Shown here piece after piece: positions 1 to 5,924 of a stretch of DNA of 6,147 nucleotides. The notes beneath the pieces were generated by a model. The model worked only from the letters and a program-made list of their open reading frames with translations, was not told where the DNA came from and ran no database searches. The position numbers and the translations under genes are program-made. How positions within the stretch are numbered: position 1 is the stretch's first letter; the number at the start of each line of letters is the position of its first letter. Where the stretch lies: assembly GCA_023442905.1 (NCBI GenBank), contig JAEZWY010000152.1, positions 1 through 6,147 of the forward strand. Direction: 5' to 3'. This stretch comes from Bacillota bacterium (lineage in GTDB: Bacteria; Bacillota; Bacilli; Lactobacillales; Aerococcaceae).

Positions 1-1
1 A

Positions 2-688
2 GCAATATCTGGTTTGAGAAAGATAGTGTCTGGAAAAGTATCCTTATCTGGGAAAGATGTGACTAACAAACGCCCGCGAAAGATTACTGAAGCCGGGTTA
101 GGACATATCCCTGAAGATCGTCAAAAGCATGGGCTATTCTTAGAATGGTCGATTGCAGAAAATATGGCGATGCAATCTTACTATCAAAAGCCGTTTTCAA
201 AGAACGGTCTGTTAAACCATCAATTTATCAATGATCATGCAAAAATTTTGATTGATGAATTTGATGTGAGAACGGAAAGTGAAGCAACTTTAGCGGGTGC
301 TTTATCTGGTGGTAACCAACAGAAAGTCATCATTGCGCGTGAATTAGACCGTAATCCAGACTTATTAATTGCTGCGCAACCGACTAGGGGATTGGATGTT
401 GGTGCAATTGAATTTGTCCATGATCGATTAGTGCAGCATAGAGATGCTGGGAAGAGTGTATTATTAATGAGCTTTGAGTTAGATGAGATTATGGGCGTAG
501 CTGACCGGATTGCTGTCATGCATGATGGGAAAATAAATGCAATCGTCCAAGCTGAAGAGACAAATGAAACAGAATTAGGTTTATTAATGGCTGGTGTAAC
601 TTTAGAAGAGGCACGCGTACAAAGTGTGTTAAATCCTGTGGGACAAGACGCTATAGATGAAGGAGTTGAAACAGTTGAAAGCATTTAA
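2..688 (+). CDS. nupO: Nucleoside ABC transporter ATP-binding protein, C-terminal part (5' end outside window)
   Basis: This is the C-terminal ~228 residues of a double-ATPase subunit (about 500 residues in the family) that powers nucleoside uptake at the cytoplasmic face of the membrane. The frame is open to the left edge and reads AISGLRK from base 2, so the TTG at 14 is internal and the gene starts upstream. Only the second nucleotide-binding domain is seen, without its Walker A. The signature LSGGNQQ is at 302-322. The Walker B region reads LLIAAQPTRGLD, with Ala-Gln where Asp-Glu is canonical, and the H-loop region reads SFELDEI without His. Such a degenerate second site is, as I recall, normal for this BmpA-linked family (B. 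subtilis NupO/YufO, lactococcal NupA). The following permease genes overlap it and support the assignment. A general sugar importer ATPase (RbsA/MglA type) is the alternative, but AAQPTRGLDVGAIE fits the nucleoside group better. The exact substrate is inferred. Confidence 0.92.
   Translation, partial: AISGLRKIVSGKVSLSGKDVTNKRPRKITEAGLGHIPEDRQKHGLFLEWSIAENMAMQSYYQKPFSKNGLLNHQFINDHAKILIDEFDVRTESEATLAGALSGGNQQKVIIARELDRNPDLLIAAQPTRGLDVGAIEFVHDRLVQHRDAGKSVLLMSFELDEIMGVADRIAVMHDGKINAIVQAEETNETELGLLMAGVTLEEARVQSVLNPVGQDAIDEGVETVESI
660..665 (+). promoter_or_regulatory. Ribosome binding site that decides the nupP start
   Basis: AAGGAG lies inside the 3' end of the ATPase gene, 9 bases before the TTG at 675. 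It falls after the upstream in-frame ATG at 657, which has no comparable site before it, and it touches the TTG at 666, too close to serve that codon. This favours TTG 675 as the true start of the first permease. Confidence 0.65.
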
Positions 689-1754
689 GCCGAGTACATT
701 TTTAGAAAAATTGACAATTCCTTTTATTTCTATTTTAAGTGGTTTTATTCTAGGCGCCTTAATTATGTTGTTCTTTGGCTATAATCCAATAGCTGCATAC
801 GATGCCATGATTATGACTGTGTTATCTAGTCCATACTTTATTGGTGAAGTATTAAGACAAGCCACAGTGTTAACGCTCACTGGTCTAGCCTTCAATGTGG
901 CTTATCAGTCAGGTTTCTTCAATATTGGTTTGTCAGGACAGTTACTGGCAGGTTGGCTATCATCAGTTGCTTTTGCTTTAGCTTTTCCGGATATACCTAA
1001 AGTGATCATGGTGCCTGCAGTGTTAATTATTGGGACTTTATCAGGTGCTTTATTCGCATCAATTGCAGGGGTATTGCGCGCATATTTAGGAACAAATGAA
1101 GTAGTAGTGACGATTATGTTGAACTATATCATTTTATATACAACGAATTATTTGATTCGTGAAGTGATTGGTACGGGGAATATGACTGTAAAAGTTAGCG
1201 AAAATGCTTCTTTAGCACTTGGCTTCATTACAACTTTAACAGGCGGATCGCGTCTAAATATGGGGATATTCATTGCGATAGTTATGGTGGTTTTATATGG
1301 ATTCGTGATGAAACATACGACGATGGGATTTGAATTAAAAGCTGTAGGGCTGAACAAAGATGCTGCAGAGTATGCAGGAATTCACGTCGAGAAAAATATC
1401 GTTTTAGCTATTTTCCTATCTGGTGGTCTAGCTGGTTTAGCAGGTGTCATTCATGGAATCGGTACATTTGGTAATTTATATACCCTAACCTCACTACCAT
1501 CTGAAGGCTTTAATGGTATCGCTGTTGGGTTACTAGGTATGGGAACACCTTTAGGAACTTTCTTAGCATCTATTTTATTTGGTATTTTAAATATTGGTGC
1601 TTCATTTATGCCAAATCGCGCAGGGGTTCCTGATGAATTAGCGAGTGTCATTACCGCAGCAATTATTTTCTTTATTGGTTCATCCTATATCATTAGTTAT
1701 AGTTTAGAGAAATTTGGAAAAAGTAAAAAACAAACGATTAAGGGGGACCAATAA
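675..1754 (+). CDS. nupP: Nucleoside ABC transporter permease (first subunit)
   Basis: This is an integral membrane subunit of the nucleoside importer, of the BPD_transp_2 (branched-chain amino acid/ribose type) permease family and similar to B. subtilis NupP/YufP. It has 359 residues from TTG 675, or 365 from ATG 657; the TTG is preferred because AAGGAG ends 9 bases upstream of it. Residues ~14-34 form the first hydrophobic segment and several more follow. Family landmarks are FFNIGLSGQ (81-89), NEVVVTIMLNY (141-151), the cytoplasmic coupling-helix stretch around GFELKAVGLNKDAAEYAGI (218-236) and SGGLAGLAG (249-257). The C-terminus is basic (KFGKSKK). The gene overlaps the ATPase gene by 14 bases and its stop codon shares a base with the next start (TAATG), so the three subunits are very probably translated in a coupled way from one mRNA. 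No signal peptide is expected. Nucleoside rather than sugar specificity is inferred from the family and the operon. Confidence 0.93.
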   Translation: MKAFKPSTFLEKLTIPFISILSGFILGALIMLFFGYNPIAAYDAMIMTVLSSPYFIGEVLRQATVLTLTGLAFNVAYQSGFFNIGLSGQLLAGWLSSVAFALAFPDIPKVIMVPAVLIIGTLSGALFASIAGVLRAYLGTNEVVVTIMLNYIILYTTNYLIREVIGTGNMTVKVSENASLALGFITTLTGGSRLNMGIFIAIVMVVLYGFVMKHTTMGFELKAVGLNKDAAEYAGIHVEKNIVLAIFLSGGLAGLAGVIHGIGTFGNLYTLTSLPSEGFNGIAVGLLGMGTPLGTFLASILFGILNIGASFMPNRAGVPDELASVITAAIIFFIGSSYIISYSLEKFGKSKKQTIKGDQ

Positions 1755-2710
1755 TGGATTTAAGTACGATATTACAGCTAATTGTATCATCAACATTGAT
1801 GTATGCAGCACCCCTTATTTTTACGGCTATCGGTGGTACTTTTTCTGAGCGATCAGGTGTAGTAAACATTGGTTTAGAGGGGATTATGGTGATGGGTGCC
1901 TTTGCCGCTGCCGTATTCAATATTTCTATGTCTGCATCTTTTGGTTCTATGACACCTTGGATTGGATTATTAGTAGGAGGACTAATTGGTTTAATTTATT
2001 CAGCTATTCATGCTGTTTCATCGATCAATTTTCGCGCTAATCAAACAATTTCAGGTACAGTTTTGAACTTAGCGGCACCCGGTTTATCTGTATTCTTAGT
2101 TAGGGCTTTATATGGGGCAGCGCAAACGGGACCATTGGCTAAACCTTTTGTGACATACAACATCTTAGGATTAAATAATATTCCAGTAATCGGACCTATT
2201 TTCTTTCAAAACACTTCAGGACCAGCTTATTTAGGGATTTTACTGGCAATATTTGCTTGGTTTTTACTCTTTAAGAGTCGCTTTGGCTTGCGCTTACGGT
2301 CGGTAGGTGAACATCCAGAAGCTGCAGAAACGCTAGGTATTAATGTTAATGCAATGAAGTATGCTGGTGTACTTATTTCCGGCTTACTTGGTGGTATTGG
2401 AGGTGCAGTTCAAGCCCAAGCTGTACAGAACGAATTTTCTGTTATCACCGTCGCTGGTCAAGGGTTCATGGCTATGGCGGCTATGGTTTTTGGAAAATGG
2501 CATCCAGTTGGTGCTTTATTGGCTGCAATCTTCTTTGGATTCGCGCAAAGCTTATCAGTTACGGCTAACTACATTCCAATTATTCAAGATATCCCATCTG
2601 TGTATTTGGATGTTGCCCCTTATATCTTAACAATTATTGTATTAGTAGTATTCATAGGTAGAGCTCAGGCACCTAAAGCTTTAGGAAAAACCTTTGTTCA
2701 ATCAAAATAA
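1754..2710 (+). CDS. nupQ: Nucleoside ABC transporter permease (second subunit)
   Basis: This is the partner membrane subunit of the importer, 318 residues, similar to B. subtilis NupQ/YufQ and in the same permease family as the preceding gene. The ATG overlaps the upstream stop codon by one base and follows AAGGGGG (1740-1746) at 7 bases. Landmarks are SERSGVVNIGLEGIM (31-45), the counterpart of the NIGLSGQ block in NupP; RANQTISGTVLN (93-104); the coupling stretch FGLRLRSVGEHPEAAETLGI (177-196); GQGFMAMAAMVFGKWHPVG (235-253); and a last hydrophobic helix at APYILTIIVLVVFIG (288-302). The protein is shorter than NupP because it lacks the long N-terminal extension, which is usual for the pair. 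It is the last gene of the operon and is followed 21 bases later by a strong hairpin terminator. Function is well supported at family level; substrate range is inferred. Confidence 0.94.
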   Translation: MDLSTILQLIVSSTLMYAAPLIFTAIGGTFSERSGVVNIGLEGIMVMGAFAAAVFNISMSASFGSMTPWIGLLVGGLIGLIYSAIHAVSSINFRANQTISGTVLNLAAPGLSVFLVRALYGAAQTGPLAKPFVTYNILGLNNIPVIGPIFFQNTSGPAYLGILLAIFAWFLLFKSRFGLRLRSVGEHPEAAETLGINVNAMKYAGVLISGLLGGIGGAVQAQAVQNEFSVITVAGQGFMAMAAMVFGKWHPVGALLAAIFFGFAQSLSVTANYIPIIQDIPSVYLDVAPYILTIIVLVVFIGRAQAPKALGKTFVQSK

Positions 2711-2731
2711 ACCATTTATTTTATACTTTAG

Positions 2732-2765
2732 AAAAAGGATTTGGCATATGCCAAATCCTTTTTTT
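2732..2765. terminator. Bidirectional intrinsic terminator between convergent operons
   Basis: A perfect 32-base palindrome (2732-2763) has arms AAAAAGGATTTGGC and its complement around an ATAT loop. On the + strand the stem runs into seven T (2759-2765); on the - strand it ends in five T (2736-2732). It lies 21 bases after the nupQ stop codon and about 15 bases after the flavin-reductase-like stop codon, so it can end transcription from both sides. Geometry is read directly from sequence; activity is inferred. Confidence 0.92.
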
Positions 2766-2780
2766 AATTGCTATTTATCC

Positions 2781-3404
2781 TTATTCAGGTCTCTCTAAAA
2801 CATAAGGTTCAGTAATATCAGTATATAGGTTGCCTGCTAGTCTTGCTACAGGTGCCAGAGCATCGTAAAGTATATAGCCTTTTTCTTCATCGTATACAGA
2901 CTCGTCTAGGTGGTAGTCAGTCACTTCAAGAATAAACATATCGGTAATACTATGTTCATCCCGGTCCCGAATAGGAATGTATTGGTATACTTTTACTTCT
3001 AAACGTATTAAAGCATCATTAACACCTGGAACAGTTACGGTATTTGAATCAAGCGTTTTGATATCTGCTAAAGTGAGTTCGCTAACATCAGCAGGGACTT
3101 TAGCAGCTGTTGCATTCATTTTATCAATGAATGTTTTGCTAACAATATTTATTACGCCTTCAGGATGATCCAGCAAATTACGCGCTGTATCCTTAATAGA
3201 GAAATCTTCTTTTCTAAGTATAGCCATTGAGATAAGGGGCATTTTTTGCCCAGCTCCGCTAGTAAAAGAGAAGGGTGCCAAATTGATGACACCCGTTTCT
3301 TTATTCAAACTAGTAATCCAACCGATTGGCCGCGGAACAATGGCACCAGATAGCAATTTATATTGTAATTTTTCATCAACTTGATTAGCTGCTAAATGAT
3401 ACAT
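2781..3404 (-). CDS. Flavin reductase-like protein with FMN-binding split barrel
   Basis: This is a 207-residue soluble protein of the flavin reductase-like/flavoredoxin family (DIM6/NTAB group), expected to bind FMN and probably to pass electrons between NAD(P)H and flavin or another acceptor. Visible family blocks are the N-terminal LLSGAIVPRPIGWITS (17-32) and NLAPFSF (41-47), which contact flavin phosphate and ring in relatives, KDTARN (71-76) with VINIV (84-88), and the C-terminal VARLAGNLY (186-194). The usual form of the last block is RLGGxxY, so Ala replaces one Gly here. There is no signal peptide or membrane segment. The start ATG follows AGGAG by 11 bases, rather long but the only good choice. 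It is the second gene of an operon with the lactonase, 16 bases downstream of its stop codon. The physiological substrate cannot be read from sequence; many relatives are annotated only as flavin reductase family proteins. Confidence 0.9.
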   Translation of the reverse strand: MYHLAANQVDEKLQYKLLSGAIVPRPIGWITSLNKETGVINLAPFSFTSGAGQKMPLISMAILRKEDFSIKDTARNLLDHPEGVINIVSKTFIDKMNATAAKVPADVSELTLADIKTLDSNTVTVPGVNDALIRLEVKVYQYIPIRDRDEHSITDMFILEVTDYHLDESVYDEEKGYILYDALAPVARLAGNLYTDITEPYVLERPE

Positions 3405-3415
3405 AAATAAATGAG

Positions 3416-3422
3416 CTCCTTT
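3416..3422 (-). promoter_or_regulatory. Ribosome binding site abutting the lactonase stop codon
   Basis: On the - strand the lactonase stop codon TAA (3423-3421) runs directly into AGGAG (3420-3416), giving TAAAGGAG 11 bases before the ATG of the flavin-reductase-like gene. Ribosomes ending the lactonase would sit on this site, so the two genes are probably co-translated from one mRNA. No promoter or terminator fits in the 16-base gap. Confidence 0.75.
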
Positions 3423-4443
3423 AAACCGGTGTTACACAAACGATTTCGTTAATACTTCTGTTGTCAACGTAAGATAGTAAACCACTTGTTTGATCACGGG
3501 TGAATAATGAAATTTGTGGCTGGAATTGGTGACCAACGATTACAAAGGATTCATCCGCATTGAAGTTGAAATCACGTGGAAAATCTCCTTCAGTTGAAAT
3601 GTTTTGGATTTCAGTTAAACTTTGTCCATCTTCAGATACTTCAAAGACGGTAATAGAGTTGTGCCCTCGGTTTGAAACATATAAGAATTTATTGTCATGA
3701 GAAAGACGGATAGCAGCTGATGAATTGAATTCAGTCCAATCGCTTGGAATTGTGTCATAACGATTACCAGCAACTAAAGTACCATCTGATTGAATAGTCA
3801 ATACTTCAACTGTGTAATCTAATTCACCAAGTAGGTATACAATTGGTTCAGAGTGGTGGAAAGCAAGATGGCGTGGACCAGTACCAGGCGCCGCTTTATA
3901 TACACTCACTTCTGATAATTTATAATTATCAGTTAGCTTGTAAGTATGTACTTCATCAGTTCCTAAATCACAAGAAAGGATATACTTATGGTCGTTTGTT
4001 GGGTGAATAAAGTGTGCATGTGCAAAATCTTGGTTTTCATGCGGGCCAACAGGTGATGTATGTTGGATCAAATCAGTAAGCGTTAATGTACCATCTTCAT
4101 TCACTTTAATGACAGCTAATTCACCTTTTTTATAGTTAGCATTATAAAGTACATTCGCTTCTTCATCATATGTTAAATAGCAACCATTTTCGTTGAAGAC
4201 CTTGATACGGTCTTTTAATGCGAATTGTCCATCAATATTTTCATAATGAGCAACACCAGGTTCGTCACCATCGCTCAAGGTAAATAGATGTTGTCCATCG
4301 TTTGATAAGCTAATATAAGTAGGGTTGTTTTCTTCAATAATTAATTCACTTGCCTCGAAAGCTTGCTTTTCAGCATTAAGCGTTAAGGTATGAATACCTT
4401 TATTGTCTTCACGTGTATAACCAGATACATAAATCGTTTCCAT
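3421..4443 (-). CDS. pgl: Lactonase family beta-propeller protein, probable 6-phosphogluconolactonase
   Basis: This is a 340-residue cytosolic protein of the seven-bladed beta-propeller lactonase family (YkgB/Pgl type), which hydrolyses 6-phosphogluconolactone to 6-phosphogluconate in the oxidative pentose phosphate pathway. The start is ATG 4443 (METIYVSGYTRED), preceded by AGAAGGG at 10 bases. The open frame continues 57 codons further upstream, but that extension is AT-rich, lacks family similarity and crosses the promoter. Repeated blade motifs are visible: NPTYISLSNDGQHLF (40-54), the His-rich block GPHENQDFAHAHF (133-145), CDLGTDEVHTYKL (158-170), GTGPRHLAFH (187-196), LSHDNKFLYVSNRGHNSI (247-264) and GDFPRDFNF (286-294). 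Full family length is present with no break. It is the first gene of a two-gene operon with a flavin-reductase-like protein and is divergent from the AI-2E family transporter. The exact lactone is not proven, as members of this fold act on other lactones too. Confidence 0.9.
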   Translation of the reverse strand: METIYVSGYTREDNKGIHTLTLNAEKQAFEASELIIEENNPTYISLSNDGQHLFTLSDGDEPGVAHYENIDGQFALKDRIKVFNENGCYLTYDEEANVLYNANYKKGELAVIKVNEDGTLTLTDLIQHTSPVGPHENQDFAHAHFIHPTNDHKYILSCDLGTDEVHTYKLTDNYKLSEVSVYKAAPGTGPRHLAFHHSEPIVYLLGELDYTVEVLTIQSDGTLVAGNRYDTIPSDWTEFNSSAAIRLSHDNKFLYVSNRGHNSITVFEVSEDGQSLTEIQNISTEGDFPRDFNFNADESFVIVGHQFQPQISLFTRDQTSGLLSYVDNRSINEIVCVTPV

Positions 4444-4476
4444 AATTAAAAATCCCTTCTTTCTTAAGATAACTTC

Positions 4477-4505
4477 ATTATACAAGAAAACGCTCTTTTT
4501 AACAG
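4477..4505 (-). promoter_or_regulatory. Candidate promoter of the lactonase operon
   Basis: On the - strand a perfect TATAAT (4482-4477) lies 17 bases after CTGTTA (4505-4500), a weak -35 box with three matches to TTGACA. Transcription would begin about 4470, giving a leader of roughly 27 bases with the AGAAGGG ribosome site. The -10 box is strong evidence; the -35 call is modest. Confidence 0.6.
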
Positions 4506-4521
4506 TAAAAATGGTTTTACT
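4504..4521. repeat. 7-4-7 inverted repeat between the divergent promoters, possible operator
   Basis: AGTAAAA (4504-4510) and its exact complement TTTTACT (4515-4521) flank ATGG. One further arm pair matches (4502/4523) after a single mismatch. The repeat touches the proposed -35 box of the lactonase operon at one end (4500-4505) and fully contains that of the transporter at the other (4516-4521). A protein bound here could control both directions. The arms are AT-rich, so chance is possible. Confidence 0.4.
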
Positions 4522-4565
4522 TTGATTGTATAGGTACATATAATAATGGAAATATTTGTTATAAT
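4516..4565 (+). promoter_or_regulatory. Candidate promoter(s) of the AI-2E family transporter gene
   Basis: Two overlapping possibilities can be read. The first has TTTACT (4516-4521), 17 bases, then a perfect TATAAT (4539-4544), giving a start near 4551. The second is an extended -10, TGTTATAAT (4557-4565), without a good -35 box, giving a start near 4572. Both lie upstream of the ribosome binding site at 4581. The sequence cannot say which one is used, and both may be. Confidence 0.55.
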
Positions 4566-4580
4566 AGATATATGTAATAT

Positions 4581-4586
4581 AGGAGG
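4581..4586 (+). promoter_or_regulatory. Ribosome binding site that decides the AI-2E transporter start
   Basis: AGGAGG, continuing as GG, lies 7 bases before ATG 4594. The in-frame ATG at 4546 lies within the promoter region and has no such site, so a start 16 codons further upstream is rejected. Confidence 0.85.
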
Positions 4587-4593
4587 GGTCGCT

Positions 4594-5829
4594 ATGAAAG
4601 ATAAATTTCATCAAGAAGAATTAAAGGATATGAATAAGCGGCAATTAACTGAAAATAAACGTCTTCTTTCTAATTCCTGGTTCTTCAAATATATTTTGAA
4701 CAACAAATATACTGGTAGCTTAATGATTGGGATTTTAATTGTCATATTCGTGAGCCTATTTACGCGAGTTTCGTATCTTCTAGATCCAGTAATTTCTTTT
4801 ATTCAATATGTTTCATTACCGATAGTTGTTGCAGCTATCTTTTACTATTTGACAGTACCTTTAGTCAATCGAATTGAGAAAAAAGGACTAAACCGGACTT
4901 GGGGTTCAGCAATTGTACTTTTATTAATTGCGGTTGTTGTAACAGGGCTATTAGCTTTAATTCCAACAGTAGTAGATGAGGGGCGTAACTTAATTGATAA
5001 CTGGGATACTATTTGGGCTAATTATCAAAATCGTTTACAATCATTCATTCGTGGTGATTGGTATGACCAAGTGGATTTAGTATTACAGTCTATCATGGTT
5101 AATATTCAAGATTTATCATCATTTAACTGGGAAAGTATTGCAAATTCAGCAATTACTAGTGTTTCATCTATCGTAGGTACAGTAACTCGTGTAACTGTTG
5201 CCTTATTTACAGCACCAATTATTCTGTTTTATATGTTACGTGATGGCCATAGAATGCCAGCATATTTAGCACAATTTTTACCGATAAAAATTCGTAAATC
5301 AACTCTAAACTTAATTAGCGACATGAATCTTCAAATTAGCCAATATATTCGTGGACAAATTATTGTGGCTATTGCTGTAGCTATCATGTTTGTTGTTGGT
5401 TATTCAATTGTTGGATTACCATATGGCGTTATTATTGGTATTGCCGCTGGATTTTTAAATGTTATTCCTTATATAGGGTCTTTTCTAGCTATGATTCCTG
5501 CTATTATTGTGGCTATTGTGATTGGTCCTATGATGATTGTAAAAGTGTTGATTATATTTGCAATTGAACAAACAATTGAGAGCCGAGTAATTTCACCACA
5601 AGTGCTAGGGTCAAACATGGCTATTCACCCAGTCACTATTATGCTGCTATTAATTTCAGCAGGAAGTATATTCGGAGTGGCCGGTGTTGTATTTGTTATT
5701 CCAATTTACGCTGTAATCAAAGTCATTTTTAAACACTTCTTCTCATGGTATAAACGCGTTTCCGGTTTATATACTGAAGATGAAAGTATCCTAGATGATT
5801 TTAATTTAGAGGACACACCCGGAAAGTAA
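4594..5829 (+). CDS. AI-2E family (YueF/PerM-like) membrane transporter
   Basis: This is an integral membrane protein of 411 residues, a usual length for the AI-2E transporter family (PF01594; TqsA, PerM, YueF and YtvI relatives). The N-terminal ~38 residues are charged and cytoplasmic. Hydrophobic segments lie near 41-57, 68-90 and 105-124. A polar, Trp-rich stretch (126-182) follows, then membrane segments near 197-214, 256-272, 276-312, 314-325 and 347-378. Diagnostic blocks are LFYMLRDGHRMP (211-222), the loop GLPYGVIIGIAAGFLNVIPY (274-293), ESRVISPQVLGSNMAIHP (329-346) and GVAGVVFVIPIYAVIK (361-376). The C-terminus is acidic. Despite the family name, many members do not export autoinducer-2; some are linked to Na+(Li+)/H+ antiport, so the substrate here is unknown. 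The gene is divergent from the lactonase operon, with which it shares a 150-bp control region. No clear terminator follows, so some read-through into the next gene is possible. Confidence 0.93.
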   Translation: MKDKFHQEELKDMNKRQLTENKRLLSNSWFFKYILNNKYTGSLMIGILIVIFVSLFTRVSYLLDPVISFIQYVSLPIVVAAIFYYLTVPLVNRIEKKGLNRTWGSAIVLLLIAVVVTGLLALIPTVVDEGRNLIDNWDTIWANYQNRLQSFIRGDWYDQVDLVLQSIMVNIQDLSSFNWESIANSAITSVSSIVGTVTRVTVALFTAPIILFYMLRDGHRMPAYLAQFLPIKIRKSTLNLISDMNLQISQYIRGQIIVAIAVAIMFVVGYSIVGLPYGVIIGIAAGFLNVIPYIGSFLAMIPAIIVAIVIGPMMIVKVLIIFAIEQTIESRVISPQVLGSNMAIHPVTIMLLLISAGSIFGVAGVVFVIPIYAVIKVIFKHFFSWYKRVSGLYTEDESILDDFNLEDTPGK

Positions 5830-5836
5830 CAATTAT

Positions 5837-5865
5837 TTGTGTATTGAATCAAAAGGGCGTATAAT
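5837..5865 (+). promoter_or_regulatory. Candidate promoter for the ABC exporter gene
   Basis: TTGTGT (5837-5842) is followed after 17 bases by a perfect TATAAT (5860-5865). Transcription would start near 5872, leaving a leader of about 50 bases. That leader contains short overlapping inverted repeats: TTGAA/TTCAA at 5872-5887 and GCAAT/ATTGC at 5877-5896. The -35 box matches in only three positions. No T-tract hairpin is seen in the 95-base gap, so the exporter gene may also be read from the transporter promoter. Confidence 0.5.
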
Positions 5866-5924
5866 TTTATCTTGAAGCAATATTCAAATTGATTGCATTA
5901 TTAGTTATATAAAGGAGGAATTAT

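Noticed and set aside
235..684. 149-codon open frame on the - strand
   Set aside because: It lies wholly antisense to the well-supported ATPase gene, resembles no family I know, and lacks a convincing ribosome site.
1148..1920. Three short - strand open frames (1148-1357, 1451-1651, 1738-1920)
   Set aside because: They are antisense shadows of the two permease genes, with low-complexity Pro/Ile/Lys-rich translations and no family signal.
2361..2630. 89-codon + strand frame inside nupQ
   Set aside because: It is an alternative frame of a conserved permease, with no ribosome site and no recognisable protein.
2977..3168. 63-codon + strand frame opposite the flavin-reductase-like gene
   Set aside because: It is antisense to a conserved gene and has no separate expression signal.
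4546..4593. 16-residue N-terminal extension of the AI-2E family transporter
   Set aside because: The upstream ATG overlaps promoter elements; AGGAGG at 4581-4586 clearly serves ATG 4594.
4444..4614. 57-residue N-terminal extension of the lactonase from an ATG at 4614
   Set aside because: The extension is Tyr/Ile/Lys-rich, runs across the divergent promoters and into the neighbouring gene, and the family begins at METIYVSGYT with its own ribosome site.
5872..5896. Overlapping short inverted repeats (TTGAA/TTCAA and GCAAT/ATTGC) as a terminator after the AI-2E transporter
   Set aside because: Stems are only five bases, AT-rich and without a following T-tract, so intrinsic termination is not supported.
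5883..5911. Second promoter-like pair TTCAAA and TATATA before the ABC exporter
   Set aside because: It would start transcription within or after the ribosome binding site, leaving no usable leader; the pair at 5837-5865 fits better.
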